From CAISIP01 sp038247175 (GTDB lineage Bacteria; Pseudomonadota; Gammaproteobacteria; Burkholderiales; Burkholderiaceae_C), in assembly GCA_038247175.1 (NCBI GenBank), contig JBBRVD010000009.1, positions 1 to 45,174 on the forward strand: DNA of 45,174 nucleotides, given 5' to 3'. The first letter of the stretch is position 1, and the number at the start of each line of letters is the position of its first letter. Below the pieces are notes generated by a model. It was not told the DNA's origin. It saw only the letters and a program-made list of their open reading frames with translations, and did no database searches. A program made the position numbers and the translations under genes. Positions 19,655 through 28,089 of the stretch are shown one piece after another.

Positions 19655-20089
19655 TCACAGCAGCCAGGGCAGGAAACGTCGGCTGCGTTGCCGGTAGGCG
19701 GCATAGCCCGGATGGTGTGCCGTCATCTGGCGCTCCTCCAGTGTGGCCTTGGTCCAGAGCACGCCCCACAAAGCGGCCCAGGCCAGCCAGGCCCAGCTTG
19801 GCGCGATCCAGGCCAGCGCAGTCGCACCCAACAGGACCGAGGTGTACATCGGATGGCGGATCCAGTGGTACGGTCCGCTGGTGATCAGCTGGCCGCCGTC
19901 CTTGGGCTCGGGCCGGATATTGAAGTTGCCCAGGCGGTTGTGCGCCAGCGTCCAGACCGCCAGCACCAGCGAGGCAGCGGCCAGCGCCCAGGCCGGTGAT
20001 GTCAACCCGCCGCTGGCGATGGACGGGCCGGCGGCAGCGGCAAGCAGCAGCAACAGGCCGAACTGCAGGAGTACGAGTAAATGACCCAT
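19655..20089 (-). CDS. Isoprenylcysteine carboxyl methyltransferase-like membrane protein
   Basis: This protein of about 144 residues has four hydrophobic segments and the family signature near the middle: NIRPEPKDGGQLITSGPYHWIRHPMY. This is the SAM-binding C-terminal motif of the ICMT/PEMT-type small membrane methyltransferases. The bacterial substrate is unknown. The start is set at the ATG at 20089. An ATG at 20134 is possible, and no strong ribosome binding site separates them. It is convergent with the gene ending at 19644. Confidence 0.83.
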   Translation of the reverse strand: MGHLLVLLQFGLLLLLAAAAGPSIASGGLTSPAWALAAASLVLAVWTLAHNRLGNFNIRPEPKDGGQLITSGPYHWIRHPMYTSVLLGATALAWIAPSWAWLAWAALWGVLWTKATLEERQMTAHHPGYAAYRQRSRRFLPWLL

Positions 20090-20237
20090 CGACGTTGGGT
20101 GGATGTGGCGGTTTTCGGCTGGGCGGGGTGCCATGTTCGCATAGCCCTGCCCGGCGCGGCGATATACTGTGAAAATCAACAGTTTTCGCGCGGGGCTGGG
20201 TACGCAAGTCGCGACGCCGCTCGGCGCAGCACGACGC

Positions 20238-21119
20238 ATGGACGACAGCCGCTGCCTCACCCCGGATGATCCGCCCGACGCGCTGATGCTGACGCGCCAG
20301 CAAGCGCGCCGTCTGCGCGATATCCACCGCTCGGCCGGCTGGCCGACCCAGGACGGCGTCGAGATCGAACTGCTGGCCGGCGGCATGCTGCATCGGGTGA
20401 TGGAGCCCGGCTGGGCCGAGCGACTGCGCCTGACCGAACTGGGCATCCAATGCCTGGCGCAGGCCCTGCAACGCAACAGGCAGGCGCTCAATGCGCACGA
20501 CGCGCTGGTGGCGCGTGTGGCCCAGGCCTTGTTGCGCGACGGGCGCCTCGTCTGGACCGGCCTGGCGTTGCGGGCGCGCCTGCCATCCGAAGCCGACGCT
20601 GCATCGGCGGTCCCTCCCGATGCGCGTGCCGCCACCGGGATCGTCGTGCGGCAGGACTTCGCACTGCACGGTGAGCCGCAGCCCGCCATGCCGGCACGCT
20701 GGAAGATCTGCAAGCCCGACGTGTTTTCCGTCCGCAACACCACGGTGGCGGCCTACCTGCAACCGGTGGTGCACGAGATCAAGGTCAGCCGGGCCGACCT
20801 GTTGGGTGATCTGCGCCTGGGCGACAAGCGCGACAGCTACCTGGACCTCGGCGGACAGTGCTGGTACGTGCTCGGTTGCGATGCCCGGGGCCGGCCGATC
20901 GCGCAGGAGCACGAGATACCCGCCAGCTGCGGTGTCATGCTGGCACTGCCCGACGGCCCGCTCGAGATGCTGCGGCACGCGCCGCAACGCGTGCTGCCGG
21001 ACTTGCCGTTTGCACTGTGGATGGCGCTGGCCAGGGCCACGCCACTGCCCGCAGCCTTCGGTGAAGAGGGGCAAGCCGCACAGGCGATGCTCGGCGCGCC
21101 ATCGCCGCAAGACGCATGA
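20238..21119 (+). CDS. PD-(D/E)XK nuclease-like protein (MmcB-like core)
   Basis: In this protein of about 293 residues the C-terminal half shows a PD-(D/E)XK active-site pattern. D161 lies in KPDVFSV and E180-I-K182 in HEIKVSRADLLGDLR. A YLDLGGQCWYVLG strand and a CGVMLAL strand follow. The layout resembles MmcB (DUF1052) DNA-repair nucleases. The N-terminal half is helical and unrecognised. A GTG at 20169 would lengthen the frame, but a TATACT promoter-like box (20163-20168) overlaps it, so ATG 20238 is preferred; ATG 20286 is also possible. Its stop overlaps the helicase start (ATGA), implying a functional pair. Nuclease activity is inferred. Confidence 0.7.
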   Translation: MDDSRCLTPDDPPDALMLTRQQARRLRDIHRSAGWPTQDGVEIELLAGGMLHRVMEPGWAERLRLTELGIQCLAQALQRNRQALNAHDALVARVAQALLRDGRLVWTGLALRARLPSEADAASAVPPDARAATGIVVRQDFALHGEPQPAMPARWKICKPDVFSVRNTTVAAYLQPVVHEIKVSRADLLGDLRLGDKRDSYLDLGGQCWYVLGCDARGRPIAQEHEIPASCGVMLALPDGPLEMLRHAPQRVLPDLPFALWMALARATPLPAAFGEEGQAAQAMLGAPSPQDA

Positions 21120-23605
21120 CCTTGGCAGTTGCGAACGACAGCACGTCCGGTTCGCACGAACCGGTCGCGTCGGCGGATGCGACGCGGGGGCGGGTCGATG
21201 CCGCGGTAGCTGCCGTCGCTGACGATGCCGCTGAAGTTGCTGAAGTTGCCGAGCCAGCCCTCTACACCGTATCGGTGCGCAACCTGTGCGCATTCGCCGC
21301 CAAATCCGGCGACCTCGATCTGCATTTCACGCCGTCGCCGACCGCGCACCAGGGGCGCCAGGGGCACCAGCTGGTCGCGCAACGCCGCGGCCCGCACCAT
21401 GAGGCCGAGGTCAGCCTGGCAGGACGCTTCGGCCCGCTGGCGGTGCGCGGACGCGCCGACGGCTTTGATCCGCGCAGCCACACGCTGGAAGAGGTCAAGA
21501 CCTACCGCGGCGCGCTGGAGGCCATGCCGGCGCAGCAGCAGGCCCTGCACTGGGCTCAGCTCAAGGTCTATGGCTGGTTGATGTGCCAGAGCCGCGGCCT
21601 GTCGGCGCTCAGCTTGTCGCTGGTGTATTTCGACGTCGTGCAGCAGACCGAATCGCCGCAGCAGCAGCGGTTCGAGGCCGGCGCGCTGCGCCAGTATTTC
21701 GAGGCGTTGTGCCAGCCGTTCCTGGCCTGGGCACGGCAGGAGGTGGCGCATCGGCGCCAGCGTGACGCGGCGCTGGCGCAGCGGGCGTTTCCGCAGCTCC
21801 CGTTTCGCGCCGGGCAGCGCGAGCTGGCAGCGGCTGTCTACAAGGCTTGCGTGTCGTCGCAGCCGCTGCTGGTGCAGGCGCCCACCGGCATCGGCAAGAC
21901 CATCGGCACCGTGTACCCGGCGCTGCGCGCGATGCCCGAGCGCCGCACCGACAAGCTGTTTTTCCTGACTGCCAAGACACCGGGCCGGCAGGTGGCGCTG
22001 GATGCGCTGCGGCAGGTGCGCGAACCGTCGCAGCCCGCAGCCGCCGCGTTGCCGCTGCGCGTGATCGAACTGGTGGCCCGGGACAAGGCATGCGAACACC
22101 CTGACAAGGCCTGCCATGGCGCATCCTGTCCGCTGGCGCGTGGCTTTTACGACCGGCTGCCAGCGGCGCGCGAGGCAGCGGCGCACGCGCAGTGGCTGGA
22201 CCGACAGGCGCTGCAATCGGTGGCGCTGGCGCACGGCATCTGCCCGTACTACCTCGGGCACGAGATGGTGCGCTGGAGCGACGTGGTGGTGGGTGACTAC
22301 AACTACTACTTCGATCGCAGTGCGATGCTGCATGGGCTGACGGTCGAGAACAACTGGCGCATCAGTTTGCTGGTCGACGAGGCCCACAACCTGGTACCGC
22401 GGGGTTGCTCCATGTACAGCGCCGAGCTGGGCCATGCCGAAACCCTGTTGGTGCGGGACCAGGGGCCACCGGCGCTGCGGGCGCGCATCGACGGCCTGCT
22501 CGACCAGTGGCAAGTGCTGCAGGAACGTCACGCGCCGAACGGCAAGCAGCCGGATTGGCGGCTGCTCGACGCACCTCCCGAAGCCTGGCTGCGCGCGCTG
22601 CACAAGCTCAACCAGGCGCTGGGTGAGCATGTCAACGCGACCGTGCTCGATGGCGACAGCATCGTGCTGCGGTTTTACTTCCGTACGCTGGCCATCGCCA
22701 CGCTGGCCGACCTGTTCGGCGACCACTCGCTCTGCGAATACGCCCGGGACGACGGCACTCTGCCCGCCATCCAGGACGGCGTGAACGCCGGGCAGGTGCG
22801 GCTCGAGGGCTCGGGTTTCGACCCTCTGGACGCCGTGGGGCGGATCACGCTGCGCAATGTCGTACCTGGCCATTTCCTGGCGCCGCGCCTGCAAGGCGCC
22901 GACGCCGCGGTGTTGTTTTCGGCAACGCTGCAACCCGCCAACTATTACCAGTCCTTGCTCGGACTGCCCGAGCACACCCGCTGGCTCGACGTACCCAGCC
23001 CGTTTCGCAGCCAGCAACTGGCAGTGCGCGTCGTGCCGATTTCCACCCGGCGCGACGCGCGTGCCCTTTCGCTCGACACGCTGGTGGCGACGATCGCGCT
23101 GCAGTTCCGGCAGGTGCGTGGCAACTACCTCGCCTTCTTCAGCAGTTTCGACTACCTGAAGCAGGCCTGCGCGCGTTTGCGCCACCAATGTCCCGACATA
23201 CCCGTCTGGGCCCAGGAGCGCCAGATGGACGAAAGGGCCCGGCGTGCCTTCCTGGAGCGCTTCGATCACACCGGTTGCGGGATCGGGTTTGCCGTGCTCG
23301 GCGGCGTGTTCGCAGAGGGCGTCGATTTGCCGGGCCGCCGGCTGATCGGCGCCTTCGTGGCCACGCTCGGTCTGCCGCAGTTCGATCCGGTCAACGAGGC
23401 TATCTGCGCACGCATGCAGGCGCGTTTCGGACAGGGATACGAATACACCTATGTCTACCCCGGTCTGCAGAAGGTGGTGCAGGCGGCCGGACGGGTCATC
23501 CGCACCGAGTCCGATACCGGCTGCGTCGTGTTGCTGGACGCGCGTTACCGCCAGCCGCGTTACCGGGCCTTGTTGCCGTCTTGGTGGCAGCTGGAGGCTG
23601 GTTGA
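21116..23605 (+). CDS. XPD/DinG-type Fe-S DNA helicase with N-terminal PD-(D/E)XK nuclease domain
   Basis: This 829-residue fusion protein has a Cas4/RecB-like nuclease domain over about residues 40-200: D115 in RGRADGFD, E126-V-K128 in EEVKTYRG, then QLKVYGWLM. A superfamily 2 helicase follows, with Walker A APTGIGKT (lysine K261) and DEAH at 421-424. The late motif is QAAGRVIR. Cysteines C326, C333, C338 and C376 (the last in ICPYY) lie between Walker A and the DEAH box, as in the iron-sulfur domain of XPD and DinG. It probably unwinds DNA 5'-to-3' and trims it. It is translationally coupled to the nuclease-like gene upstream. Confidence 0.88.
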   Translation: MTLAVANDSTSGSHEPVASADATRGRVDAAVAAVADDAAEVAEVAEPALYTVSVRNLCAFAAKSGDLDLHFTPSPTAHQGRQGHQLVAQRRGPHHEAEVSLAGRFGPLAVRGRADGFDPRSHTLEEVKTYRGALEAMPAQQQALHWAQLKVYGWLMCQSRGLSALSLSLVYFDVVQQTESPQQQRFEAGALRQYFEALCQPFLAWARQEVAHRRQRDAALAQRAFPQLPFRAGQRELAAAVYKACVSSQPLLVQAPTGIGKTIGTVYPALRAMPERRTDKLFFLTAKTPGRQVALDALRQVREPSQPAAAALPLRVIELVARDKACEHPDKACHGASCPLARGFYDRLPAAREAAAHAQWLDRQALQSVALAHGICPYYLGHEMVRWSDVVVGDYNYYFDRSAMLHGLTVENNWRISLLVDEAHNLVPRGCSMYSAELGHAETLLVRDQGPPALRARIDGLLDQWQVLQERHAPNGKQPDWRLLDAPPEAWLRALHKLNQALGEHVNATVLDGDSIVLRFYFRTLAIATLADLFGDHSLCEYARDDGTLPAIQDGVNAGQVRLEGSGFDPLDAVGRITLRNVVPGHFLAPRLQGADAAVLFSATLQPANYYQSLLGLPEHTRWLDVPSPFRSQQLAVRVVPISTRRDARALSLDTLVATIALQFRQVRGNYLAFFSSFDYLKQACARLRHQCPDIPVWAQERQMDERARRAFLERFDHTGCGIGFAVLGGVFAEGVDLPGRRLIGAFVATLGLPQFDPVNEAICARMQARFGQGYEYTYVYPGLQKVVQAAGRVIRTESDTGCVVLLDARYRQPRYRALLPSWWQLEAG

Positions 23606-23631
23606 GCGCGCTCGGTGCCGACCGCTGCGCT

Positions 23632-24270
23632 TCAGGCTGTCAGCTCGCCCCGGAACGCGGCCACGAACGTCGATGCGTCCTGCCGCACGGCACCGGCGCT
23701 TTTGCCCGGCCGATACAAGGCCGAGCCCAGGCCGAAACCATGGGCCCCGGCAGCCAGCCAGGGCGCCATGTTGCCGGGCACGATGCCGCCGACCGGAATC
23801 ATCAGCGTGCCGGCCGGCAGCACGGCCAGCATGGCCTTGAGCACCGCTGGCGACGACGCTTCCGCCGGAAACAGCTTGAGGCCGTGCGCACCGGCTTCAA
23901 GCGCGGCAAACGCCTCGGTCGCAGTTGCAATGCCCGGCAGGCAGACCATGCCCAGGCTTACCGCTTCGTGCACCACTGCGGCGTTGACGTTGGGTGACAC
24001 AATCAGCTGGCCACCGGCCTCGTGCACCTGGCGCACCTGGTGTACGGTGAGCACCGTGCCAGCACCCACGAGTGAGTGGGGATAGGCGCGCGCCAGTGCA
24101 TCGATGCTCTCCAGTGGCTGGGGCGAGTTCAGCGGCACCTCCAGCACGCCGAAACCCGCGTGGGCCAGTGCCTCGCCGATGGCCGGCGCCTCCTGCGGCG
24201 TCAGGCCGCGCAGGATGGCCACCAGCGGAAGATTCTGAAAGTGGATGGCGAACTTCTGGTTCGGTTTCAT
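23632..24270 (-). CDS. dgoA: 2-dehydro-3-deoxy-6-phosphogalactonate aldolase
   Basis: This 212-residue class I aldolase of the KDPG/KHG family cleaves 2-keto-3-deoxy-6-phosphogalactonate to pyruvate and glyceraldehyde 3-phosphate. The Schiff-base lysine is K132 in GLKLFPAE, and the catalytic glutamate is E44 in VLEVPLNSP. The NSP motif and GFGLGSALYRPG ending fit the DgoA branch better than Eda, though some members accept both epimers. The ATG overlaps the dgoK stop (ATGA), so the two are co-translated. It is the last gene of the minus-strand arm. Confidence 0.92.
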   Translation of the reverse strand: MKPNQKFAIHFQNLPLVAILRGLTPQEAPAIGEALAHAGFGVLEVPLNSPQPLESIDALARAYPHSLVGAGTVLTVHQVRQVHEAGGQLIVSPNVNAAVVHEAVSLGMVCLPGIATATEAFAALEAGAHGLKLFPAEASSPAVLKAMLAVLPAGTLMIPVGGIVPGNMAPWLAAGAHGFGLGSALYRPGKSAGAVRQDASTFVAAFRGELTA

Positions 24271-25223
24271 GGTGCTGTTGCTCGTTCGGGCAGATGGTGG
24301 CTCAAGGCGTGCAGGCCGGCCCAGCTGGCTTCGGCGCCCATGCTGTGGGTCGACACTCCCAGGTTCGCGAATGCCAGTGCATAACGTGACGTCAGCGACT
24401 GCGAACCAATGAGCGTGATGCGGGCTGCCGTGTGCACATCCTGTGCATGCAACTCTTCGCCGATGACCAGTCCCGACAGGTAACTGGCCAGCGGTCCCGC
24501 ATCCATGCGCCCGAACAGCGACAGGGTGCGCGCACTGAAGGCGTTGTGCAGCAGGTTGCCGCCCTGGCCCGCGCGCCGCAGGCCGAGCGCGAATGCGTCG
24601 GCGTCGAACGGTGCCTGTGTGTCGATGGTTCGCGCCAGCAGCGACTGCTGGCTCAGCAGTGCGTAGAACTCGCCGGTCATGTAGCTGCGGAACGTGGTGA
24701 CCCGGCCATCGTGGATCCAGGCCCACTTGCTGTGCGTGCCCGGCAGGATGCACAGGCCGTCGCGCCAGCCGCCCAGATGCATCGCACCGAGGATCTGAAC
24801 CTCCTCGCCGCGCATCACGTCGGGCACGCTGGCCAGGCCTGGTACATCGCAGCGGTGCTCGCAACTCAGGCCCGGCACGATGGCGGTGGGCAGGCTCGGC
24901 GCGGCGTCGTTCACCCAGCGCAGCTGCTTCGCGACATCGGCAAAACCGGCCGGGCAGGCGCAGTAGGGCGCCTCGACCCAGCCCTGCTTGCTGCCGGCCA
25001 TGCCCGAGATCAGGCAGGCCCCGGCACCCATGCGCACCCAGTCGCCGAAGCAGGTGTCGAACACCCCGGCAAATCCGCCTGCGGGAACGGTCAGGATGCC
25101 GCGTGGGAAAGACCGTTCCTCCAGCGCCCGGCCCGCGGGGTCCAGTCGCGCACCGCGCAGCGACGATGTGCCCCAGTCGAGCGCCAGCAAGGCCGTGGGC
25201 GGTGGTTGCTCTTGGTCTGCCAT
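24267..25223 (-). CDS. dgoK: 2-dehydro-3-deoxygalactonokinase
   Basis: This protein of about 318 residues is of the DgoK family (ASKHA fold) and phosphorylates 2-keto-3-deoxygalactonate at C6 with ATP. Recognisable motifs are ALDWGTSSLRGA at the N-terminus, ISGMAGSKQGW near 85, and CILPGTHSKWAW with SYMTGEFYALL in the middle. The start is ATG 25223; a GTG at 25229 overlapping the kinase stop upstream is equally possible. It is sandwiched between the KDG-type kinase and dgoA with overlaps, forming one operon. Confidence 0.92.
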   Translation of the reverse strand: MADQEQPPPTALLALDWGTSSLRGARLDPAGRALEERSFPRGILTVPAGGFAGVFDTCFGDWVRMGAGACLISGMAGSKQGWVEAPYCACPAGFADVAKQLRWVNDAAPSLPTAIVPGLSCEHRCDVPGLASVPDVMRGEEVQILGAMHLGGWRDGLCILPGTHSKWAWIHDGRVTTFRSYMTGEFYALLSQQSLLARTIDTQAPFDADAFALGLRRAGQGGNLLHNAFSARTLSLFGRMDAGPLASYLSGLVIGEELHAQDVHTAARITLIGSQSLTSRYALAFANLGVSTHSMGAEASWAGLHALSHHLPERATAP

Positions 25224-25225
25224 GG

Positions 25226-26155
25226 TCACAGCACCGCGAGGACCGAATGGCTGCGCGGCATCGGCGACACGGCGCCGAAACCCTGAACGGACAGGGAGGC
25301 TGCCGCATTGGCGTAGTTTGCGGCCCGAAAGATGTCGTCGCCCTTGGCCATCCGCGCGAGCAGATTGCCACAGAAGCAGTCGCCGGCACCGGTCGCATCG
25401 CGCAAGTTGACCGGGCGGGCGGGAATATGCTCGCGGGTCTGTCCGTCGCTGACCAGGGCGCCGTCAGAGCCGAGCTTGAGCACGACCGTGGCTGCGCCGT
25501 GGTCGTGGCCCCAGCGGACGATATCGCCTGGCTGCGAGAGGCCGGTCAGCGCCTGCATGTCGTCCAGGCTGGGCAGGAACACGTCGCACAGCGACACCGC
25601 TTGCCGGATACAGGCCCTGGCACGCGCCAGCGGCCAGAGCTTGAGCCGCAGGTTGGAGTCGAACGACACCCGTGTGCCGGCGTCGCGTGCCATCGCCATG
25701 GCCTCGAAGCCCGTGTCGCAAGCGCCAGCGGAGATCGCCAGCGAGATGCCCGACAGATGCAGGAAACGTGCGGCGCGGATCAGCTCGCTTGGCGTGCCCG
25801 ACAACCATTGCGGCGTCATGCGGCTGGCCGCGGAGTCGGCGCGCAGGTAATGGAACTCGTGTCCCTCGCTGCCATGTGTCACGAAATAGATGCCGGTGTG
25901 GCTGGCGCCGGCGGTTGTCACGCCGCTTGTGTTGACGCCCTCCTGGCCCCACAGTTGCAGCAACGAGCGGCCGAAGTTGTCGGCCCCGATGCGAGTCAGG
26001 TAGGCGGTGCGCGCTCCGGCGCGCGCGGCCGCGATCGCGGCATTGCTGGTGTCGCCGCCGAACCCCTGCAGATACTGCGGCTCGTTGGGTGAGGTCTGGT
26101 TGAATTCCACCATGGCCTCACCCAGCGCCACCACGTCCCATGTGCGCGCGTCCAT
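25226..26155 (-). CDS. kdgK: PfkB-family sugar kinase, 2-keto-3-deoxygluconate kinase-like
   Basis: This 309-residue ribokinase-fold kinase has the PfkB signature DATGAGD at residues 253-259, with D259 as catalytic base, and the substrate-side GFGGDTSNAA motif at 31-40. Sequence layout and operon position favour 2-keto-3-deoxygluconate as substrate. Other 2-keto-3-deoxy acids or sugars cannot be excluded. ATG 26155 is preferred because AGGGGA lies six bases upstream; an in-frame ATG at 26170 sits before that site. The stop overlaps the possible dgoK GTG start. Confidence 0.87.
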   Translation of the reverse strand: MDARTWDVVALGEAMVEFNQTSPNEPQYLQGFGGDTSNAAIAAARAGARTAYLTRIGADNFGRSLLQLWGQEGVNTSGVTTAGASHTGIYFVTHGSEGHEFHYLRADSAASRMTPQWLSGTPSELIRAARFLHLSGISLAISAGACDTGFEAMAMARDAGTRVSFDSNLRLKLWPLARARACIRQAVSLCDVFLPSLDDMQALTGLSQPGDIVRWGHDHGAATVVLKLGSDGALVSDGQTREHIPARPVNLRDATGAGDCFCGNLLARMAKGDDIFRAANYANAAASLSVQGFGAVSPMPRSHSVLAVL

Positions 26156-26207
26156 CACTGTTCCCCTCATGACCGCCCGGGTGGAGCGGCAACGCCGTGT
26201 CGATGTT

Positions 26208-27944
26208 TCAGTGATTGTCGCGCGGAACAAAGGCGCCGCGTTTGCCCACCAGGAAATCGAGGTCCGCACCCTGGTCGGCCTGCAGCACATGGTCGACGTA
26301 CAGTTTCCAGTAACCGCTGGACAGGGGCGGCGGCGGCGCCTCCCAGGTGGATAGGCGGCGCGCCAGTTCTTCGTCGCTGATATCCAGGTGCAGCTTGCGG
26401 TTGGGTACATCGAGCTCGATCATGTCGCCATTGCGCACCACGGCCAGTGGCCCGCCGGCGGCCGCCTCGGGCGCTGTGTGCAGCACGACCGTGCCGTAGG
26501 CCGTGCCGCTCATGCGTGCGTCGCTGATGCGCACCATGTCGGTGATGCCCTTGCGCAACACCTTGGGCGGCAGCGGCATGTTGCCGACCTCGGCCATGCC
26601 AGGGTAACCCTTGGGCCCGCAGTTCTTCAGCACCAGGATGCAGGTTTCGTCGACGTCCAGCGACTCGTCGTCGATCAGGCGGTGGAATTCCTCGATGTTC
26701 TCGAACACCACCGCCCGACCTCGGTGGGTGAGCAGCGCCGCGGTCGCCGCGCTGGGTTTGATCACCGCGCCACGCGGCGCCAGATTGCCGCGCAGCACTG
26801 CGATACCAGCCTTCTGCATGAAGGGTCTGGACAGTGGCATGATGACGTCCTCGTTGAAGTTCTCGGCGCTGTCAATGTTCTCGCCGATGGTCTTGCCGGT
26901 GACCGTGATCGCATCGCGATGCAGATGCTGCGCGATCTCCTTCATCACCACGGGCAGGCCGCCGGCGTAGCAGAAGTCCTCCATCAGATACTTGCCCGAG
27001 GGTTGGAGGTTCAGCAGACAATCCATCTCGCTGCCCAGCCGGTCGAAGTCATCGACGTTCAGCTGCACGCCCATGCGTCCGGCGATCGCGATCAGGTGGA
27101 TCACCGCATTGGTGGAGCCGCCGATGGCGGCCAGCGTCTTGATTGCGTTCTCGAATGCCTCGCGGGTCAGGATCTTCGACAGCACCATGTCCTCGTGCAC
27201 CATCTCGACGATGCGCCGGCCCGACTGGCGGGCCAGCACGTTGCGCCGGCCGTCCACCGCCGGATAAGCGGCATTGCCGGTCAGGCCGACACCGAGCGCC
27301 TCGATCATGCTGGCCATGGTGCTGGCTGTTCCCATGGTCATGCAGTGGCCATGGCTGCGGTGCATGGAGCTCTCGGCGTCGAGGAATTGCTCGAGCTTGA
27401 GCGTGCCGGCGCGCACCTGTTCGCTCATGCTCCACACGCCGGTGCCCGAGCCCAGTTCCTGGCCGCGCCATTTGCCGTTGAGCATCGGGCCGCCGCTGAC
27501 GCCGATGGTCGGCATGTCGACGCTGGCTGCACCCATCATCAGCGCGGGCGTGGTCTTGTCGCAGCCCATCAACAGCACGACGCCATCGATCGGGTTGCCT
27601 CGCATGCTCTCCTCGACGTCCATGCTGGCCAGGTTGCGGTACAACATCGCGGTGGGGCGCAGCAAAACCTCGCCCAGCGACATCACCGGGAACTCGAGCG
27701 GGAATCCACCGGCTTCGTAGACGCCGATCTTGACCTGCTCGGCAATGCTGCGAAAGTGCGAGTTGCACGGCGTCAGTTCGCTGAAGGTATTGCAGATGCC
27801 GATGACCGGTTTGCCCTCGAACTGGTCATTGGGAATACCCTTGCCCTTGAGCCAGCTGCGGTACGCGAAACCATCGCGGTCCTGGCGTCCGAACCATTGC
27901 TGGCTGCGCAGTTGTTCGGGTTTTTTTCGTGGTGTCTGGGTCAT
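26208..27944 (-). CDS. IlvD/Edd-family sugar-acid dehydratase
   Basis: This 578-residue iron-sulfur dehydratase removes water from a sugar acid to give a 2-keto-3-deoxy acid. The [2Fe-2S] ligands C60 (LTPCN), C128 (MGCDK) and C201 (HGHCM), and the adjacent K130, match the arrangement known for L-arabinonate/D-xylonate/D-galactonate dehydratases, so it is nearer this group than IlvD or Edd proper. Which aldonate it uses is not decided by sequence. The kinases and DgoA downstream suggest a hexonate. It is the first gene of the minus-strand operon, with its promoter in the 145-bp divergent region. The ATG at 27944 starts the conserved part. Confidence 0.9.
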   Translation of the reverse strand: MTQTPRKKPEQLRSQQWFGRQDRDGFAYRSWLKGKGIPNDQFEGKPVIGICNTFSELTPCNSHFRSIAEQVKIGVYEAGGFPLEFPVMSLGEVLLRPTAMLYRNLASMDVEESMRGNPIDGVVLLMGCDKTTPALMMGAASVDMPTIGVSGGPMLNGKWRGQELGSGTGVWSMSEQVRAGTLKLEQFLDAESSMHRSHGHCMTMGTASTMASMIEALGVGLTGNAAYPAVDGRRNVLARQSGRRIVEMVHEDMVLSKILTREAFENAIKTLAAIGGSTNAVIHLIAIAGRMGVQLNVDDFDRLGSEMDCLLNLQPSGKYLMEDFCYAGGLPVVMKEIAQHLHRDAITVTGKTIGENIDSAENFNEDVIMPLSRPFMQKAGIAVLRGNLAPRGAVIKPSAATAALLTHRGRAVVFENIEEFHRLIDDESLDVDETCILVLKNCGPKGYPGMAEVGNMPLPPKVLRKGITDMVRISDARMSGTAYGTVVLHTAPEAAAGGPLAVVRNGDMIELDVPNRKLHLDISDEELARRLSTWEAPPPPLSSGYWKLYVDHVLQADQGADLDFLVGKRGAFVPRDNH

Positions 27945-28006
27945 GGTGTCTCGCTCGGTGAGTGGTTTTGAACAGGGTTTTCCCCATGCGTCTGGCTGGC
28001 GCAATC

Positions 28007-28016
28007 ATCATATGAT
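28007..28016. promoter_or_regulatory. Palindrome ATCATATGAT, candidate operator
   Basis: This perfect 10-bp palindrome lies between the divergent starts of the dehydratase (27944) and the hydroxyacid dehydrogenase (28090). It contains TATGAT on both strands, which resembles a -10 box, so a bound repressor would block promoters in both directions. The FadR-type regulator encoded at 29028 is the natural candidate to bind it. I noticed no second copy in the window. Function is inferred from symmetry and position. Confidence 0.5.
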
Positions 28017-28089
28017 AAGCAGCAGCAGGTGGGCTTGTAAAGAGCTGGCCAGCTTCTCAACAACGGTTCGCATGCATCAGGAGCCCCGC

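Noticed and set aside
20837..23269. Antisense open frame of about 810 codons on the minus strand
   Set aside because: It is the shadow of the nuclease-helicase gene, whose Walker, DEAH and Fe-S motifs are intact on the plus strand.
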